Shown: positions 26,422-36,347 of the stretch, piece after piece
How the letters are laid out: each line of letters opens with the position of its first letter
Position numbering within the stretch: the first letter of the stretch is position 1
Origin: Mesorhizobium sp. B2-3-12
GTDB lineage: Bacteria > Pseudomonadota > Alphaproteobacteria > Rhizobiales > Rhizobiaceae
DNA length: 60,211 nucleotides
NCBI RefSeq assembly: GCF_006442205.1
Contig: NZ_VFVR01000017.1
Coordinates: 1-60,211 of the forward strand
Reading direction: 5' to 3'
Made by a program: the position numbers and the translations under genes
Notes under the pieces: generated by a model
Databases searched by the model: none
Seen by the model: the letters and a program-made list of their open reading frames with translations, nothing else
What the model was told of the DNA's origin: nothing

Positions 26422-26613
26422 CTACAGCGCCCTTTGCGGGCAAGGCATTCCGGCGGCATCGCCGCAGCGTGAGGCCGTGGGCAGCGGCCTGGCGCTCATT
26501 TCTTCCGACCGGCGCACCAGTTCGGCAAAGACAAGCGCGAAGCTTCCCAACACGACAAAGACGATGATCAGGCGTGTTACCGGCAATATGTCGGCCTCGT
26601 CTGGTTGGCGCAT
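26422..26613 (-). CDS. Possible small membrane protein, 63 residues
   Basis: A frame beginning MRQPDEADILPVTRLIIVFV, with one clear transmembrane segment (about residues 14-32, LIIVFVVLGSFALVFAELV) followed by RRSEEMSARPLPTAS. The charge pattern (acidic outside, arginines after the helix) looks like a real single-span protein. There is no strong ribosome-binding site, so I keep the call tentative. Confidence 0.4.
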   Translation of the reverse strand: MRQPDEADILPVTRLIIVFVVLGSFALVFAELVRRSEEMSARPLPTASRCGDAAGMPCPQRAL

Positions 26614-26918
26614 GCCCCGACAACAGAATGCGCGGGATCATGCACACAAATCTAACGTGCCGCGGCATGCCAAGCGTCGAGAAAAACAAGCGATGCCGCG
26701 GGCGCCCACACCACCCATGCCGGCTAACATGACCGATCTGGCTTTACGAGAGCTTAAGCCCGGTCTTAACCATCACATTCGCTCGCGCCATGACATCAAC
26801 CGCGACCGCCCTGCCGCACCATCGCTTGAGGCTCTCTTTGCAGACCCGCCGCCCCATGCTACCCCGGCGCAGGCGCGGCCAGAACCTGCCGGCGCCAATC
26901 GGTCGCGATCGGGAAGCC
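26614..26918. other. Gene-free region upstream of nadK
   Basis: 305 bases without a convincing gene. It contains a 9-bp inverted repeat CCGCGGCAT (26660-26668) / ATGCCGCGG (26693-26701) with a 24-base loop, and TTAA boxes around 26750-26770 (TTAAGCCCGGTCTTAACC). These resemble but do not match the TTAA-N7-TTAA spacing of a CtrA site. Confidence 0.4.
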
Positions 26919-27692
26919 ATGAACACAGCTGCCAACAGCATTGCCTTCGTCTCGTCCGACACAACGGACGCCAAAGCGGCGCTGGAGAGCCTGTCGGCGC
27001 GCTACGGCCAATGTTCGGTCGCCGAGGCGGCTGTCGTGGTGGCGCTGGGCGGCGACGGCTTCCTGCTGCAGACCTTGCGCGACACGATGGGTACGGGAAA
27101 GAAAGTCTACGGCATGAACCGTGGCACCATCGGCTTCCTGATGAACGAGTACCGCTCCGGAGGGCTCACGGAGCGCCTCGCGGCCGCGGTCGCCGAAACG
27201 ATCCGCCCCCTGGAGATGCTGGCAACCACCTCGGACGGCGAACACGTCACGGCGCTGGCGATCAACGAAGTCGCGCTTTGGCGCCAATCCTATCAGACGG
27301 CCAAGATCCGCATCAGCATCGATGATCAGGTGCGGCTCGAGGAACTGAATTGCGATGGCGTGATGATCGCGACGCCGGCCGGATCGACAGCGTACAATCT
27401 TTCCGCGCACGGTCCGATCCTGCCGCTCGATGCGCCGCTTCTGGCGCTCACGCCCGTCAGCCCGTTTCGCCCGCGACGCTGGCGCGGCGCATTGCTTTCC
27501 AACAAGGCGACCGTGCGCTTCGACATAATGGAGCCGGAAAAGCGGCCGGTGAACGCCGCCGCCGACCACACGGAGGTCAAGGCTGTGACCTCGGTCACGG
27601 TGCGGGAATCGCCGACGGCCACCGCGACTTTGCTGTTCGATCCCAACCACTCCTGGAACGAGCGCATCCTGGCCGAGCAGTTCCGTTACTGA
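26919..27692 (+). CDS. nadK: NAD kinase
   Basis: A 257-residue enzyme that phosphorylates NAD to NADP. The start MNTAANSIAFVSSDTTDAK follows GGGA; longer in-frame starts upstream have no family similarity. The ATP/NAD motif GGDGFLLQTLR (44-54), the NRGTIGFLMNEY segment (68-79), the NE dinucleotide in AINEVALWR and TPAGSTAYNLSAHGPILPL are all diagnostic. The length matches alphaproteobacterial NadK. Confidence 0.95.
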   Translation: MNTAANSIAFVSSDTTDAKAALESLSARYGQCSVAEAAVVVALGGDGFLLQTLRDTMGTGKKVYGMNRGTIGFLMNEYRSGGLTERLAAAVAETIRPLEMLATTSDGEHVTALAINEVALWRQSYQTAKIRISIDDQVRLEELNCDGVMIATPAGSTAYNLSAHGPILPLDAPLLALTPVSPFRPRRWRGALLSNKATVRFDIMEPEKRPVNAAADHTEVKAVTSVTVRESPTATATLLFDPNHSWNERILAEQFRY

Positions 27693-27774
27693 GCCGGCAC
27701 AGAGACAAGCGGCCGGATTAAGCATCGCGATTAAGGTTACAACTTCACAATCGCGCCAATCCTGCCCGTTTCTG

Positions 27775-27803
27775 TTGACAAATCGCGGGCTTGCGCCTAA
27801 TCG
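27775..27803 (+). promoter_or_regulatory. Candidate sigma-70-type promoter of the DEAD-box gene
   Basis: TTGACA (27775-27780), 17 bases, then TAATCG (27798-27803). The predicted start of transcription near 27810 leaves a leader of only about 15 bases to the GTG start, or about 70 to the alternative TTG at 27882. Confidence 0.55.
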
Positions 27804-27824
27804 CAATACCAATCTTGCAGGCGC

Positions 27825-29474
<1,650 letters not shown>

Positions 29475-29490
29475 TTGCTGCTATTGCGGA

Positions 29491-29517
29491 CAAGCCGGGT
29501 ACCCGGCTTGCCCTTTT
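29491..29517 (+). terminator. Strong intrinsic terminator after the DEAD-box gene
   Basis: A 20-base perfect palindrome (29491-29510; halves CAAGCCGGGT / ACCCGGCTTG) followed by CCTTTTT. Confidence 0.85.
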
Positions 29518-29523
29518 TGGCCC

Positions 29524-29600
29524 AGAGCAATTCCAGGAAAAGTACAGCGGTTTCCGCTCACACTTGCGTGGAAACAAAGCGCTGGATGGGTTCAGCGGTT
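29524..29600. repeat. Diverged copy of the AGAGCAATTCC / GGTTCAGCG mosaic repeat
   Basis: It begins AGAGCAATTCCAGGAAA and ends GGTTCAGCGGTT. Both ends match, in the opposite orientation, the element at 41291-41420. The inside is shorter and diverged. Such palindromic mosaics are dispersed between genes in Mesorhizobium-like genomes. Confidence 0.6.
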
Positions 29601-29626
29601 ATTTTGAACGCCGCCCGGAATCCCCG

Positions 29627-30235
29627 TTACATTGGCCCAGGCATCATCTTGGTCGGCTTCTCCAGCATCGGGAACTCGGCCTTGTTGCATTTCACTTTCG
29701 GATTCGTCGGGCTGAACATACCGTTCGGATTGTCGGCGAACAGCCAGGCGTGAAGGTCATAGTGGACGAACTCCCTCGGAATGAGCGGATAATGTCCCTC
29801 CATCGGGCCCATGAAGGTTTGACCAAACAGCTTCGGCGGCGCCTTGACGTCCGGGGTCAACGGCACCAGCCATTCCACGCCGACCAATTTCAGGCCTTTC
29901 CTGGTCGGCTCGTAGATCAGGACGTTGGGCTTCATCGGGTCGAGTTTCTGGCCGATGCTCGGGACGTTGACGAAATGGATGCCCATGGCGCCCTTCGGAT
30001 AGTCCATGGAGCCGGGTATCTTTTCGCCGCTGTAATAGACGCAGCCGACCGTCGAGAGATAGAGGTCGCGGACGGCGGCGGTGTAGTCCTCATATTTGGC
30101 GAGCGACTTCTTCAAGGCGTCGATGTCGGCCTTGCTGGCGTCCTCGGCATGAGCCACAGCGAGGCTCAACCATGCACCGACGACGCTTGTCAAAGCGAGG
30201 ACGCCACAGCGTCCAAGGCTGGCTGTTCTTGTCAT
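29627..30235 (-). CDS. Secreted protein of unknown function
   Basis: A 202-residue exported protein. The start MTRTASLGRCGVLALTSVVG follows GGGAGGA; the signal peptide ends at AHA-E (about 30). The first mature part is helical (DIDALKKSLAKYEDYTAAVR); later segments VGCVYYSGEKIPGSMDYPKG, YEPTRKGLKLVGVEWLVPL and FVHYDLHAWLFADNPNGMFS are recognisable as a conserved proteobacterial hypothetical family. Function is unknown. It stands alone, leftward, ending against the repeat remnant after the helicase gene. Confidence 0.7.
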   Translation of the reverse strand: MTRTASLGRCGVLALTSVVGAWLSLAVAHAEDASKADIDALKKSLAKYEDYTAAVRDLYLSTVGCVYYSGEKIPGSMDYPKGAMGIHFVNVPSIGQKLDPMKPNVLIYEPTRKGLKLVGVEWLVPLTPDVKAPPKLFGQTFMGPMEGHYPLIPREFVHYDLHAWLFADNPNGMFSPTNPKVKCNKAEFPMLEKPTKMMPGPM

Positions 30236-30429
30236 TGCATTCCTCCCAGATTTCATGATCTGGCCGTGCAAGACCGAGGCGGAAAGTGTTGATTACGCGG
30301 CCAGTTGTACCGCCTCATCCCCTCTGGAACGATGCCGATCCTATTCCTTTCCGCGACCGCGGGAAAGCCGTTATTTAGAGATTGCTAATTTTAAAGCGGC
30401 GCCCCGAGGGGCGTCGAAATCCGCTCAAA

Positions 30430-30456
30430 CAAAAACGGCCCCCGGATGGGGGCCGT
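30430..30456 (-). terminator. Intrinsic terminator after the OmpA-family gene
   Basis: A 9-bp perfect stem ACGGCCCCC / GGGGGCCGT with a 4-base loop. Read leftward it is followed by a T-run (TTTTTGTTT). Confidence 0.85.
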
Positions 30457-30488
30457 TGGGGGTCGTTTCGCATTTCCTTGCCGAACAA

Positions 30489-31139
30489 TCAGGTGAGCGG
30501 CGAAAGCTGGATCTCGACGCGCCGGTTCTGTTCGCGACCAGCGGCCGTCGCGTTGGAAGCGATCGGCCGCGTCTTGCCGAAGCCGGTGACGGCGAAGCGG
30601 CGTTGATCAACGCCCTGGCCAGAGAGGTAGTTGGCGACCGCCAGCGCACGGCGCTGCGACAGATCGAAATTGTGCTGATCGCCACCGGTCGAATCGGTAT
30701 GGCCAAAGACGTCGACCGTGGTCTGCTTGAACTTCTTGAGCACCAGCGCGACGGAATTCAGCACCGGATAGAAACCGGGCTTCACAGCGTCCTGATCGAT
30801 ATTGAAGGTGATGTCGGACGGCATGTTGAGGATGATCTGGTCGCCGGTGCGGGTGACGCTGACGCCGGTGCCCTGAAGCTGCCGGCGCAGTTCGGCCTCG
30901 TTCTGGTCCATCGTGGCGCCGATGGCGCCGCCGGCCAGCGCGCCGATGCCGGCGCCGATCAACGCATTGCGGCGGTCATTGCCGCCGGCAAGCAGGCCGA
31001 GGCTGGCACCGGCCAGAGCGCCGAGACCGGCGCCCGCGGCCGTGTTGGAAATCTTCTGGTCGCCCGTATACGGATCGGTGGTGGTGCACGCGGTCACGAG
31101 CAAAGCCGTCGCCACAACGACGAGCACGGTCTTTTTCAT
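30489..31139 (-). CDS. OmpA-family lipoprotein (YiaD-like)
   Basis: A 216-residue outer-membrane lipoprotein. The start MKKTVLVVVATALLVTACTT has a lipobox VTAC (Cys18) and a GGAGAGGGA site. A glycine-zipper region (AAGAGLGALAGASLGLLAGG and IGAGIGALAGGAIGATM) follows, which may insert in the membrane. The C-terminal OmpA domain, which binds peptidoglycan, has DVFGHTDSTGG, NFDLSQRRALAVANYL and GREQNRRVEI. It anchors the outer membrane to the cell wall. The length and order match YiaD. Confidence 0.92.
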   Translation of the reverse strand: MKKTVLVVVATALLVTACTTTDPYTGDQKISNTAAGAGLGALAGASLGLLAGGNDRRNALIGAGIGALAGGAIGATMDQNEAELRRQLQGTGVSVTRTGDQIILNMPSDITFNIDQDAVKPGFYPVLNSVALVLKKFKQTTVDVFGHTDSTGGDQHNFDLSQRRALAVANYLSGQGVDQRRFAVTGFGKTRPIASNATAAGREQNRRVEIQLSPLT

Positions 31140-31290
31140 AGAATGGTCCCTCTCCAAGTCACGCCTTACGATGGCGCCAAATCAGCCCTTGCCGCGACTT
31201 GTACCATGAATTGCGGCGAAAAGCGGAACGGGAAAAGTGGCCGGCGCGGCTTTTCCCGGAGCTGGCGGCGTGACGAAGCGCCGTGACCGG

Positions 31291-31659
31291 CTACCAGAGA
31301 TTCTTGCCGTCAATGACCACCACTTCGACCTTGTCGAGATCGAAATCATCGAACAGCCGCGCGTTGACGCTGATCTTCGGATTGTCGAAATCCGGCTCGC
31401 CGGTCGACCAGTCCGGCGTTTCGGTGAAAGTGCCACAGCCGCAAGTGGCGCAAAAACCGTGCTTTATGGTCTTCGAGCCCCATTGATAAAAGGCAACGTT
31501 CTTCGGCGGCGTGATGAGCCTGAACTGCGATGGGACGTAATAGGCCCAGAGCGAGCCGCGTTTCGAGCAGAACGAACAGGTGCATTGCGTCACCGTGCCC
31601 GGTGCCTCCGAAACCTCGAATGTCGTCGCCTTGCAGTGGCAGCTTGCCTTGATGGTCAT
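31291..31659 (-). CDS. GFA-family (Gfa-like, zinc-binding) protein
   Basis: A 122-residue protein of the glutathione-dependent formaldehyde-activating fold. Zinc-binding cysteines are in SCHCKAT, CTCSFCSKRG and HGFCATCGCGTF. The start MTIKASCHC is preferred because GGAGAGG lies nine bases upstream; another ATG six bases earlier is too close to it. Few members have a proven activity, and most are annotated only by fold. It is monocistronic. Confidence 0.88.
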   Translation of the reverse strand: MTIKASCHCKATTFEVSEAPGTVTQCTCSFCSKRGSLWAYYVPSQFRLITPPKNVAFYQWGSKTIKHGFCATCGCGTFTETPDWSTGEPDFDNPKISVNARLFDDFDLDKVEVVVIDGKNLW

Positions 31660-31772
31660 GTACATCACCTCTCCATTGTCCGCCGCCCAGGCGGCAGGGC
31701 ACCATAAAGAGGCGATCCTGACAACCGTCCCTCAGCAGGCTTTAGGCCTGGACAGGCGGCAGCAGATCCAAA

Positions 31773-32150
31773 CTAGTAGGACGATGGCGGCACGAACAGG
31801 CAGATGGTCTTGCCGGCATCGAGCCCGGCCTCATGCGCGCACCAATGGAACTCGCCATCGGGCGAATCCTTGATTCGCCTGTCGCTATAGGCCAGCACCT
31901 CCCCGGTGTCCTTGATGACATAGCCGTCCGGGCGCTCGCTGATCGAGGTTTGCGACACCTCGTGGCAGTCGAAATTGGCGCAACAGGCGAACGGGTAACT
32001 CCAGCCTTGCGGCTTGGCCGCGGTCGGCTTGGCGTCATGCGCCACAGCCGGTGCCGACACGGATGCGATCACACAGGCCGCATACACAGGAAGGAGGAGT
32101 TGGCCAACCGACGGAACGGCGACGGCCGATCTGGAACTGGAAGCAAACAT
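31773..32150 (-). CDS. Periplasmic cysteine-containing protein, unknown
   Basis: A 125-residue exported protein with a signal peptide ending near AVA-H (about 37). The mature part contains WSYPFACCANFDCHEVSQTS and SERPDGYVIKDTGEVLAYSD, then DGEFHWCAHEAG and KTICLFVPPSSY. Five cysteines suggest disulphides or a metal site. The same pattern occurs in an uncharacterised family common in rhizobia. AAAGGAA lies upstream of the ATG. No partner gene is evident. Confidence 0.7.
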   Translation of the reverse strand: MFASSSRSAVAVPSVGQLLLPVYAACVIASVSAPAVAHDAKPTAAKPQGWSYPFACCANFDCHEVSQTSISERPDGYVIKDTGEVLAYSDRRIKDSPDGEFHWCAHEAGLDAGKTICLFVPPSSY

Positions 32151-32422
32151 GGCAACGTTCCTTTCAAACGAGGTTCAAGCGTTTCGCCTGCCCGTTTCCC
32201 GGAACGTGTCTTCCCAGCGGCCGAACCGTCAGCAGATATGCCGCGACCGGCCATAAATGCTTTTGTCTCCTCCCGGCCGCGATGGTGAGCCGAAATGTGA
32301 GTCGGCGCAAGAATTGCCGGAGGCCGCATATTGCCGGCCTTCCCGGCACATCTGTTTCTCACACGGTAGCACCCGCGCCGAGACCATGAGGAACCCGGCC
32401 GAACCGAAGACGCGCGGACTGT

Positions 32423-33554
32423 TTAATCCAGATCCGCCACGGCTTCGCCGGCACCGCCTTCGATGCGCTGTGACAGCGAGGCTTCCATGAAGTCGTCGAG
32501 ATCGCCATCGAGGACGCTGGAGGGGCTGGTGCTTTCGACGCCGGTGCGCAGATCCTTCACCAGCTGGTAGGGCTGCAGCACGTAGGAACGGATCTGGTGA
32601 CCCCAGCCGATGTCGCTCTTCGAGGCTTCGGTCGCGTTGGCCACCGCTTCGCGCTTCTTCAGCTCTTCCTCATAGAGTCGCGAGCGGAGCATTTCCCAGG
32701 CCTTCGCCTTGTTCTTGTGCTGCGAGCGTTCCGCCTGGCAGGCGACCGCGATGCCCGTGGCGATATGGGTGATGCGCACGGCCGAATCGGTGGTATTGAC
32801 ATGCTGGCCGCCGGAACCCGACGACCGATAGGTATCGATGCGGACGTCCGATTCGGAAACGTCGATCTCGATCGCATCGTCGACGACGGGATAGACCCAC
32901 ACGCTGGAGAAGGATGTGTGCCGGCGCGCATTGCTGTCATAGGGTGAGATGCGCACCAGGCGGTGGACGCCGGATTCGGTCTTCAGCCAACCATAGGCAT
33001 TGTGGCCCTTGATCAGAAGCGTGGCGGACTTGATGCCGGCCTCCTCGCCGTCATGCACTTCAAGCACCTCGACCTTGAAGCGCCGGCGCTCGGCCCAGCG
33101 CGTGTACATGCGCAGCAGCATCGAGGCCCAGTCCTGGCTTTCGGTGCCGCCGGCGCCTGCATGGACTTCGAGATAGGTGTCGTTGCCGTCGGCCTCGCCC
33201 GAGAGCAGCGTTTCGACCTGGCGGGCCTTGGCCTCGCCCTGCATCGAGCGGAGCGCGGCCTCGGCCTCGGCGATGACGCCTTCGTCACCCTCTTCCTCGC
33301 CCAGTTCGATCAGGCCGATATTGTCTTCCAGCGCCTGGGTCAGGCCTTTGACAGAGGCGATGCCTTCCTCGAGGCCCTGGCGTTCGCGCATCAGCTTCTG
33401 CGCTTCCAGCGGTTCGTTCCAGAGGCTGGCGTCCTCGGCCCGCACATTGAGGTATTCAAGCCGCTTTATGGCCTGATCCCAGTCAAAGATGCCTCCTCAG
33501 CAGGGTTATCGCCTGCCTGATCTCGTCGACAATATTCTGCGTTTCCGCGCGCAT
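32423..33554 (-). CDS. prfB: Peptide chain release factor 2 (programmed +1 frameshift)
   Basis: RF2 ends translation at UGA and UAA. Translation starts MRAETQNIVDEIRQAITLLR, continues RHL, meets an in-frame TGA at 33483-33485, and must shift +1 to read DWDQAIKRLEYLNVRAED and onward. This is the classic autoregulatory frameshift. The downstream part has the RF2 recognition region (RISPYDSNARRHTSFSS; the E. coli SPF tripeptide is SPY here) and the catalytic GGQ in SGSGGQHVNTTDSAVR. Total length is about 376 residues after the shift. A reading from 33445 alone misses the true N terminus. Confidence 0.95.
33482..33497 (-). promoter_or_regulatory. prfB programmed frameshift site
   Basis: Read leftward: AGGAGG (33492-33497), three bases CAT, the slippery codon CTT (33486-33488), stop TGA (33483-33485), then C. 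The internal Shine-Dalgarno sequence three bases from CTT-TGA-C is the known RF2 arrangement. Low RF2 makes the ribosome pause at TGA and slip +1. Confidence 0.95.
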
Positions 33555-33635
33555 GGCCTGATGTTTTGTCCTGTTGCTGAGATGACGCTTCGGTCGGCGC
33601 GATACATAGGGACGGTGCCGCCATGTGTAAAGCGA

Positions 33636-33663
33636 AATGGGCCAGCCCAGGGGCTGGCCCATT
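33636..33663 (-). terminator. Hairpin after mrcA
   Basis: A 13-bp perfect stem AATGGGCCAGCCC / GGGCTGGCCCATT with a very short loop, 15 bases after the mrcA stop and upstream of prfB. The tail is only weakly T-rich (TTTCGCTTT). Confidence 0.7.
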
Positions 33664-33677
33664 CTGCGTGTGAACCG

Positions 33678-36134
33678 TCAGTAAAGGCCGCCGCCGCCGT
33701 CCTGGATGGCCTGGTTGGCCTGCGGCGACAGTGCGCCACCCGATGCGTTGGAGCCATCGGCGCCCATGCCGATCACCCAGTAGCTGTCGGCGGGGCCGGT
33801 GCCCGGCTTGAAGGCCTCGATGATGGTTCCCGGATCGCCCGAGGAAGCCCGCATGCCGGTCTTGCGGTTGATGGCGACCAGGTTCATGCCGTCGGGCACC
33901 TTGAAGTCGACATTGGGCGTGCCGTCCAGCGCCACGCGCATGAAATCCTTGAAGATCGGCGCGGCAAGACCGCCGCCGGTGGCGCCATGGCCTAGGCCGC
34001 GCGGCGTGTCGTAACCCATGTAGAGCCCGACCACGAGGTTCGGCGTGTAGCCAATGAACCAGGCGTCCTTTTCATCGTTGGTGGTGCCGGTCTTGCCGGC
34101 GATGTGGCGACCAAGCTCCCCAATGGTGGCGCCGGTGCCGCGCTGGACGACGCCTTCCATCATCGAGGTGATCTGGTAGGCGGTCATCGGATCGAGCACC
34201 TGCTCGGAATTGTCGACCAGTTCCGGCTCCGGCTGATTCTTCCATTCAGGCGCGTTGCAGCCCTCGCAGCCGCGCTCATCCTGCTTGAACACCGTCTTGC
34301 CGTAGCGATCCTGGATGCGGTCAATCAGCGACGGTTTGATCGACTTGCCGCCATTGGCCATGATCGAATAGGCCGAAACCATGCGCATCACGGTCGTCTC
34401 GCCGGAGCCCAGCGCCATCGGCAGATACGGCGCCAGATGATCATAGACGCCGAAGCGTTCGGCATATTCGACGACCAGCTTCATGCCCATGTCGTTGGCA
34501 AGCCGCACCGTCATCAGGTTGCGCGATTTCTCGATGCCGGAACGCAGCGTTGCCGGGCCGGCGACGGTGCCGTCATAGTTCTTCGGCGTCCAGGTGGTGT
34601 TGCCGCTCTGGATGGTGATCGGTCCATCCATGATCACCGAGGCCGGGGTATAGCCATTGTCGAGTGCGGCCGAATAGACGATCGGCTTGAACGAGGAGCC
34701 CGGCTGGCGCATCGCCTGGGTGGCGCGGTTGAACTCGGACTGGGCGTAGGAGAAGCCCCCGACCATGGCCAGCACGCGGCCGGTATGCGGATCCATGGCG
34801 ATCAGACCGCCTTCCACCTCGGGAACCTGACGCAGGCTGTAGGCATTGTCGGAGCCATCGTTCTTCTGCACGAAGATGACGTCGCCCGGCTTCAGCACGT
34901 CGGCCGGCGACTTGGCCTTGACCGTCTTGCCGTCGACCACATGGCGCATGGCAAAGCCCATGTCTTCCTTGCTGACAGTGCCTTCGACGCGTTCCTTCAC
35001 GATATCGCCGGAGGCCTGGCGCGCGGGTTGCAGGCCGATCGACAGACCTGACGCCGAACTGTCGAGCACGACGGCCAGCGACCACTCCGGAACGTCCTCC
35101 AGTCCCTTGACGGCGCCCAGCGGCACGCCCCAGTCGCCTGACGCGTCGATGGTCGTCACCGGCCCGCGATAGCCGCGCAGCGTATCGTATTTGATGAGGC
35201 CGTTCTGCATCGCCTTGCGAGCGATCAGCTGGATCTTCGGGTCAAGCGTGGTGCGGACGGACAGGCCGCCTTCGTAGAGCGCGTTCTCGCCGTAACGGGC
35301 AATGATCTGACGACGCACTTCCTCGGTGAAATATTCACCGGCGAACAGATAGGTGCCGGTGCGGCGCGGCGTTACGCCGAGCGGCTCGGCCTTGGCCTTG
35401 TTGCCTTCCTCACGCGTGACGTAGCCATTCTCGACCATCTGGTCGATGACCCAGTTGCGGCGCTCGATCGCGCGATCGGCATGCTTGAAGGGGTGATAGT
35501 TGTTCGGCCCCTTCGGCAGGGAGGCCAGGTAAGCGGCCTCGGCCACGGTCAGTTCGTTCACCGACTTGTCGAAATAGGTCAATGCCGCTCCGGCGACGCC
35601 ATAGGCACCGAAGCCGAAGAAGATTTCGTTGAGGTAGAGCTCGAGAATGCGGTCCTTGGGATAGGCCTGCTCGATGCGGAAGGCCAGGATCATTTCCTTG
35701 ATCTTGCGCTCGTAGGTCTGGTCCGCGGTCAACAGGAAGTTCTTGGCCACCTGCTGGGTGATCGTCGAGGCGCCGACCTGACGCCTGCCCGAGCCGAGAT
35801 TCTGAAAATTGACGATGATGGCGCGGCCAAGGCCGGTCACGTCGATGCCTGGGTGGTTGTAGAAATTCTTGTCCTCGGCGGACAGGAAAGCGGCCTTGAC
35901 CCGATCCGGAATGGCCTGGATCGGCAGATAAAGGCGACGCTCGCGCGCGTATTCCGCCATCAGCGACCCGTCCGAGGCGTGGATGCGGGTGGTCACCGGC
36001 GGCTCGTACTTGGCCAGAACCTCGTAGTCGGGCAGGTCCTTCGACAGGTGGCCAATGTAAATCGCAACGCCCGCCGCGACCAGAAGGGCCAGCGTCGTGC
36101 CGATGCCGAAGAAATAGCCAATGAGACGAATCAT
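33678..36134 (-). CDS. mrcA: Penicillin-binding protein 1A (bifunctional)
   Basis: An 818-residue inner-membrane peptidoglycan synthase. One N-terminal transmembrane helix (LIGYFFGIGTTLALLVAAGV) is followed by the glycosyltransferase domain, with catalytic Glu in FLSAEDKNFYNHPGIDVTGL and QVGASTITQQVAKNF. The transpeptidase domain has SxxK in GSSFKPIVYSAAL, SxN in EKSRNLMTVRLA and KTG in GKTGTTNDEKDAWF. A glycine-rich C terminus ends the protein. It follows the N-acetylmuramoyl-alanine amidase gene in the same direction (213 bases apart), so cell-wall synthesis and hydrolysis genes are side by side. Confidence 0.96.
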   Translation of the reverse strand: MIRLIGYFFGIGTTLALLVAAGVAIYIGHLSKDLPDYEVLAKYEPPVTTRIHASDGSLMAEYARERRLYLPIQAIPDRVKAAFLSAEDKNFYNHPGIDVTGLGRAIIVNFQNLGSGRRQVGASTITQQVAKNFLLTADQTYERKIKEMILAFRIEQAYPKDRILELYLNEIFFGFGAYGVAGAALTYFDKSVNELTVAEAAYLASLPKGPNNYHPFKHADRAIERRNWVIDQMVENGYVTREEGNKAKAEPLGVTPRRTGTYLFAGEYFTEEVRRQIIARYGENALYEGGLSVRTTLDPKIQLIARKAMQNGLIKYDTLRGYRGPVTTIDASGDWGVPLGAVKGLEDVPEWSLAVVLDSSASGLSIGLQPARQASGDIVKERVEGTVSKEDMGFAMRHVVDGKTVKAKSPADVLKPGDVIFVQKNDGSDNAYSLRQVPEVEGGLIAMDPHTGRVLAMVGGFSYAQSEFNRATQAMRQPGSSFKPIVYSAALDNGYTPASVIMDGPITIQSGNTTWTPKNYDGTVAGPATLRSGIEKSRNLMTVRLANDMGMKLVVEYAERFGVYDHLAPYLPMALGSGETTVMRMVSAYSIMANGGKSIKPSLIDRIQDRYGKTVFKQDERGCEGCNAPEWKNQPEPELVDNSEQVLDPMTAYQITSMMEGVVQRGTGATIGELGRHIAGKTGTTNDEKDAWFIGYTPNLVVGLYMGYDTPRGLGHGATGGGLAAPIFKDFMRVALDGTPNVDFKVPDGMNLVAINRKTGMRASSGDPGTIIEAFKPGTGPADSYWVIGMGADGSNASGGALSPQANQAIQDGGGGLY

Positions 36135-36347
36135 ACCCGCTCCAGTCCTTGGTTCGGGAATTTCCTAAACGAAGCCGCCTTCCACGCAAGCTTTCGAGCC
36201 GGTCCCAAACCGTAATCGAAAACCCATGTCGCGACCATGTGGACAAAATACGGCAAGGCCGCGTCTGGCGGCCGCAAGCCGGAAATAAAAGCACCTTGTG
36301 TTGTCATCCCGCAACGCCGCTTCTGGTTGCAGGCGCCGCGACGCATG

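Noticed and set aside
26744..26790. CtrA binding site near nadK
   Set aside because: The TTAA boxes are eight bases apart rather than seven and lie over 100 bases from the gene start.
33445..33554. Truncated or frameshifted prfB
   Set aside because: The stop lies exactly in the known CTT-TGA-C frameshift context with an internal AGGAGG, so it is regulation, not damage.
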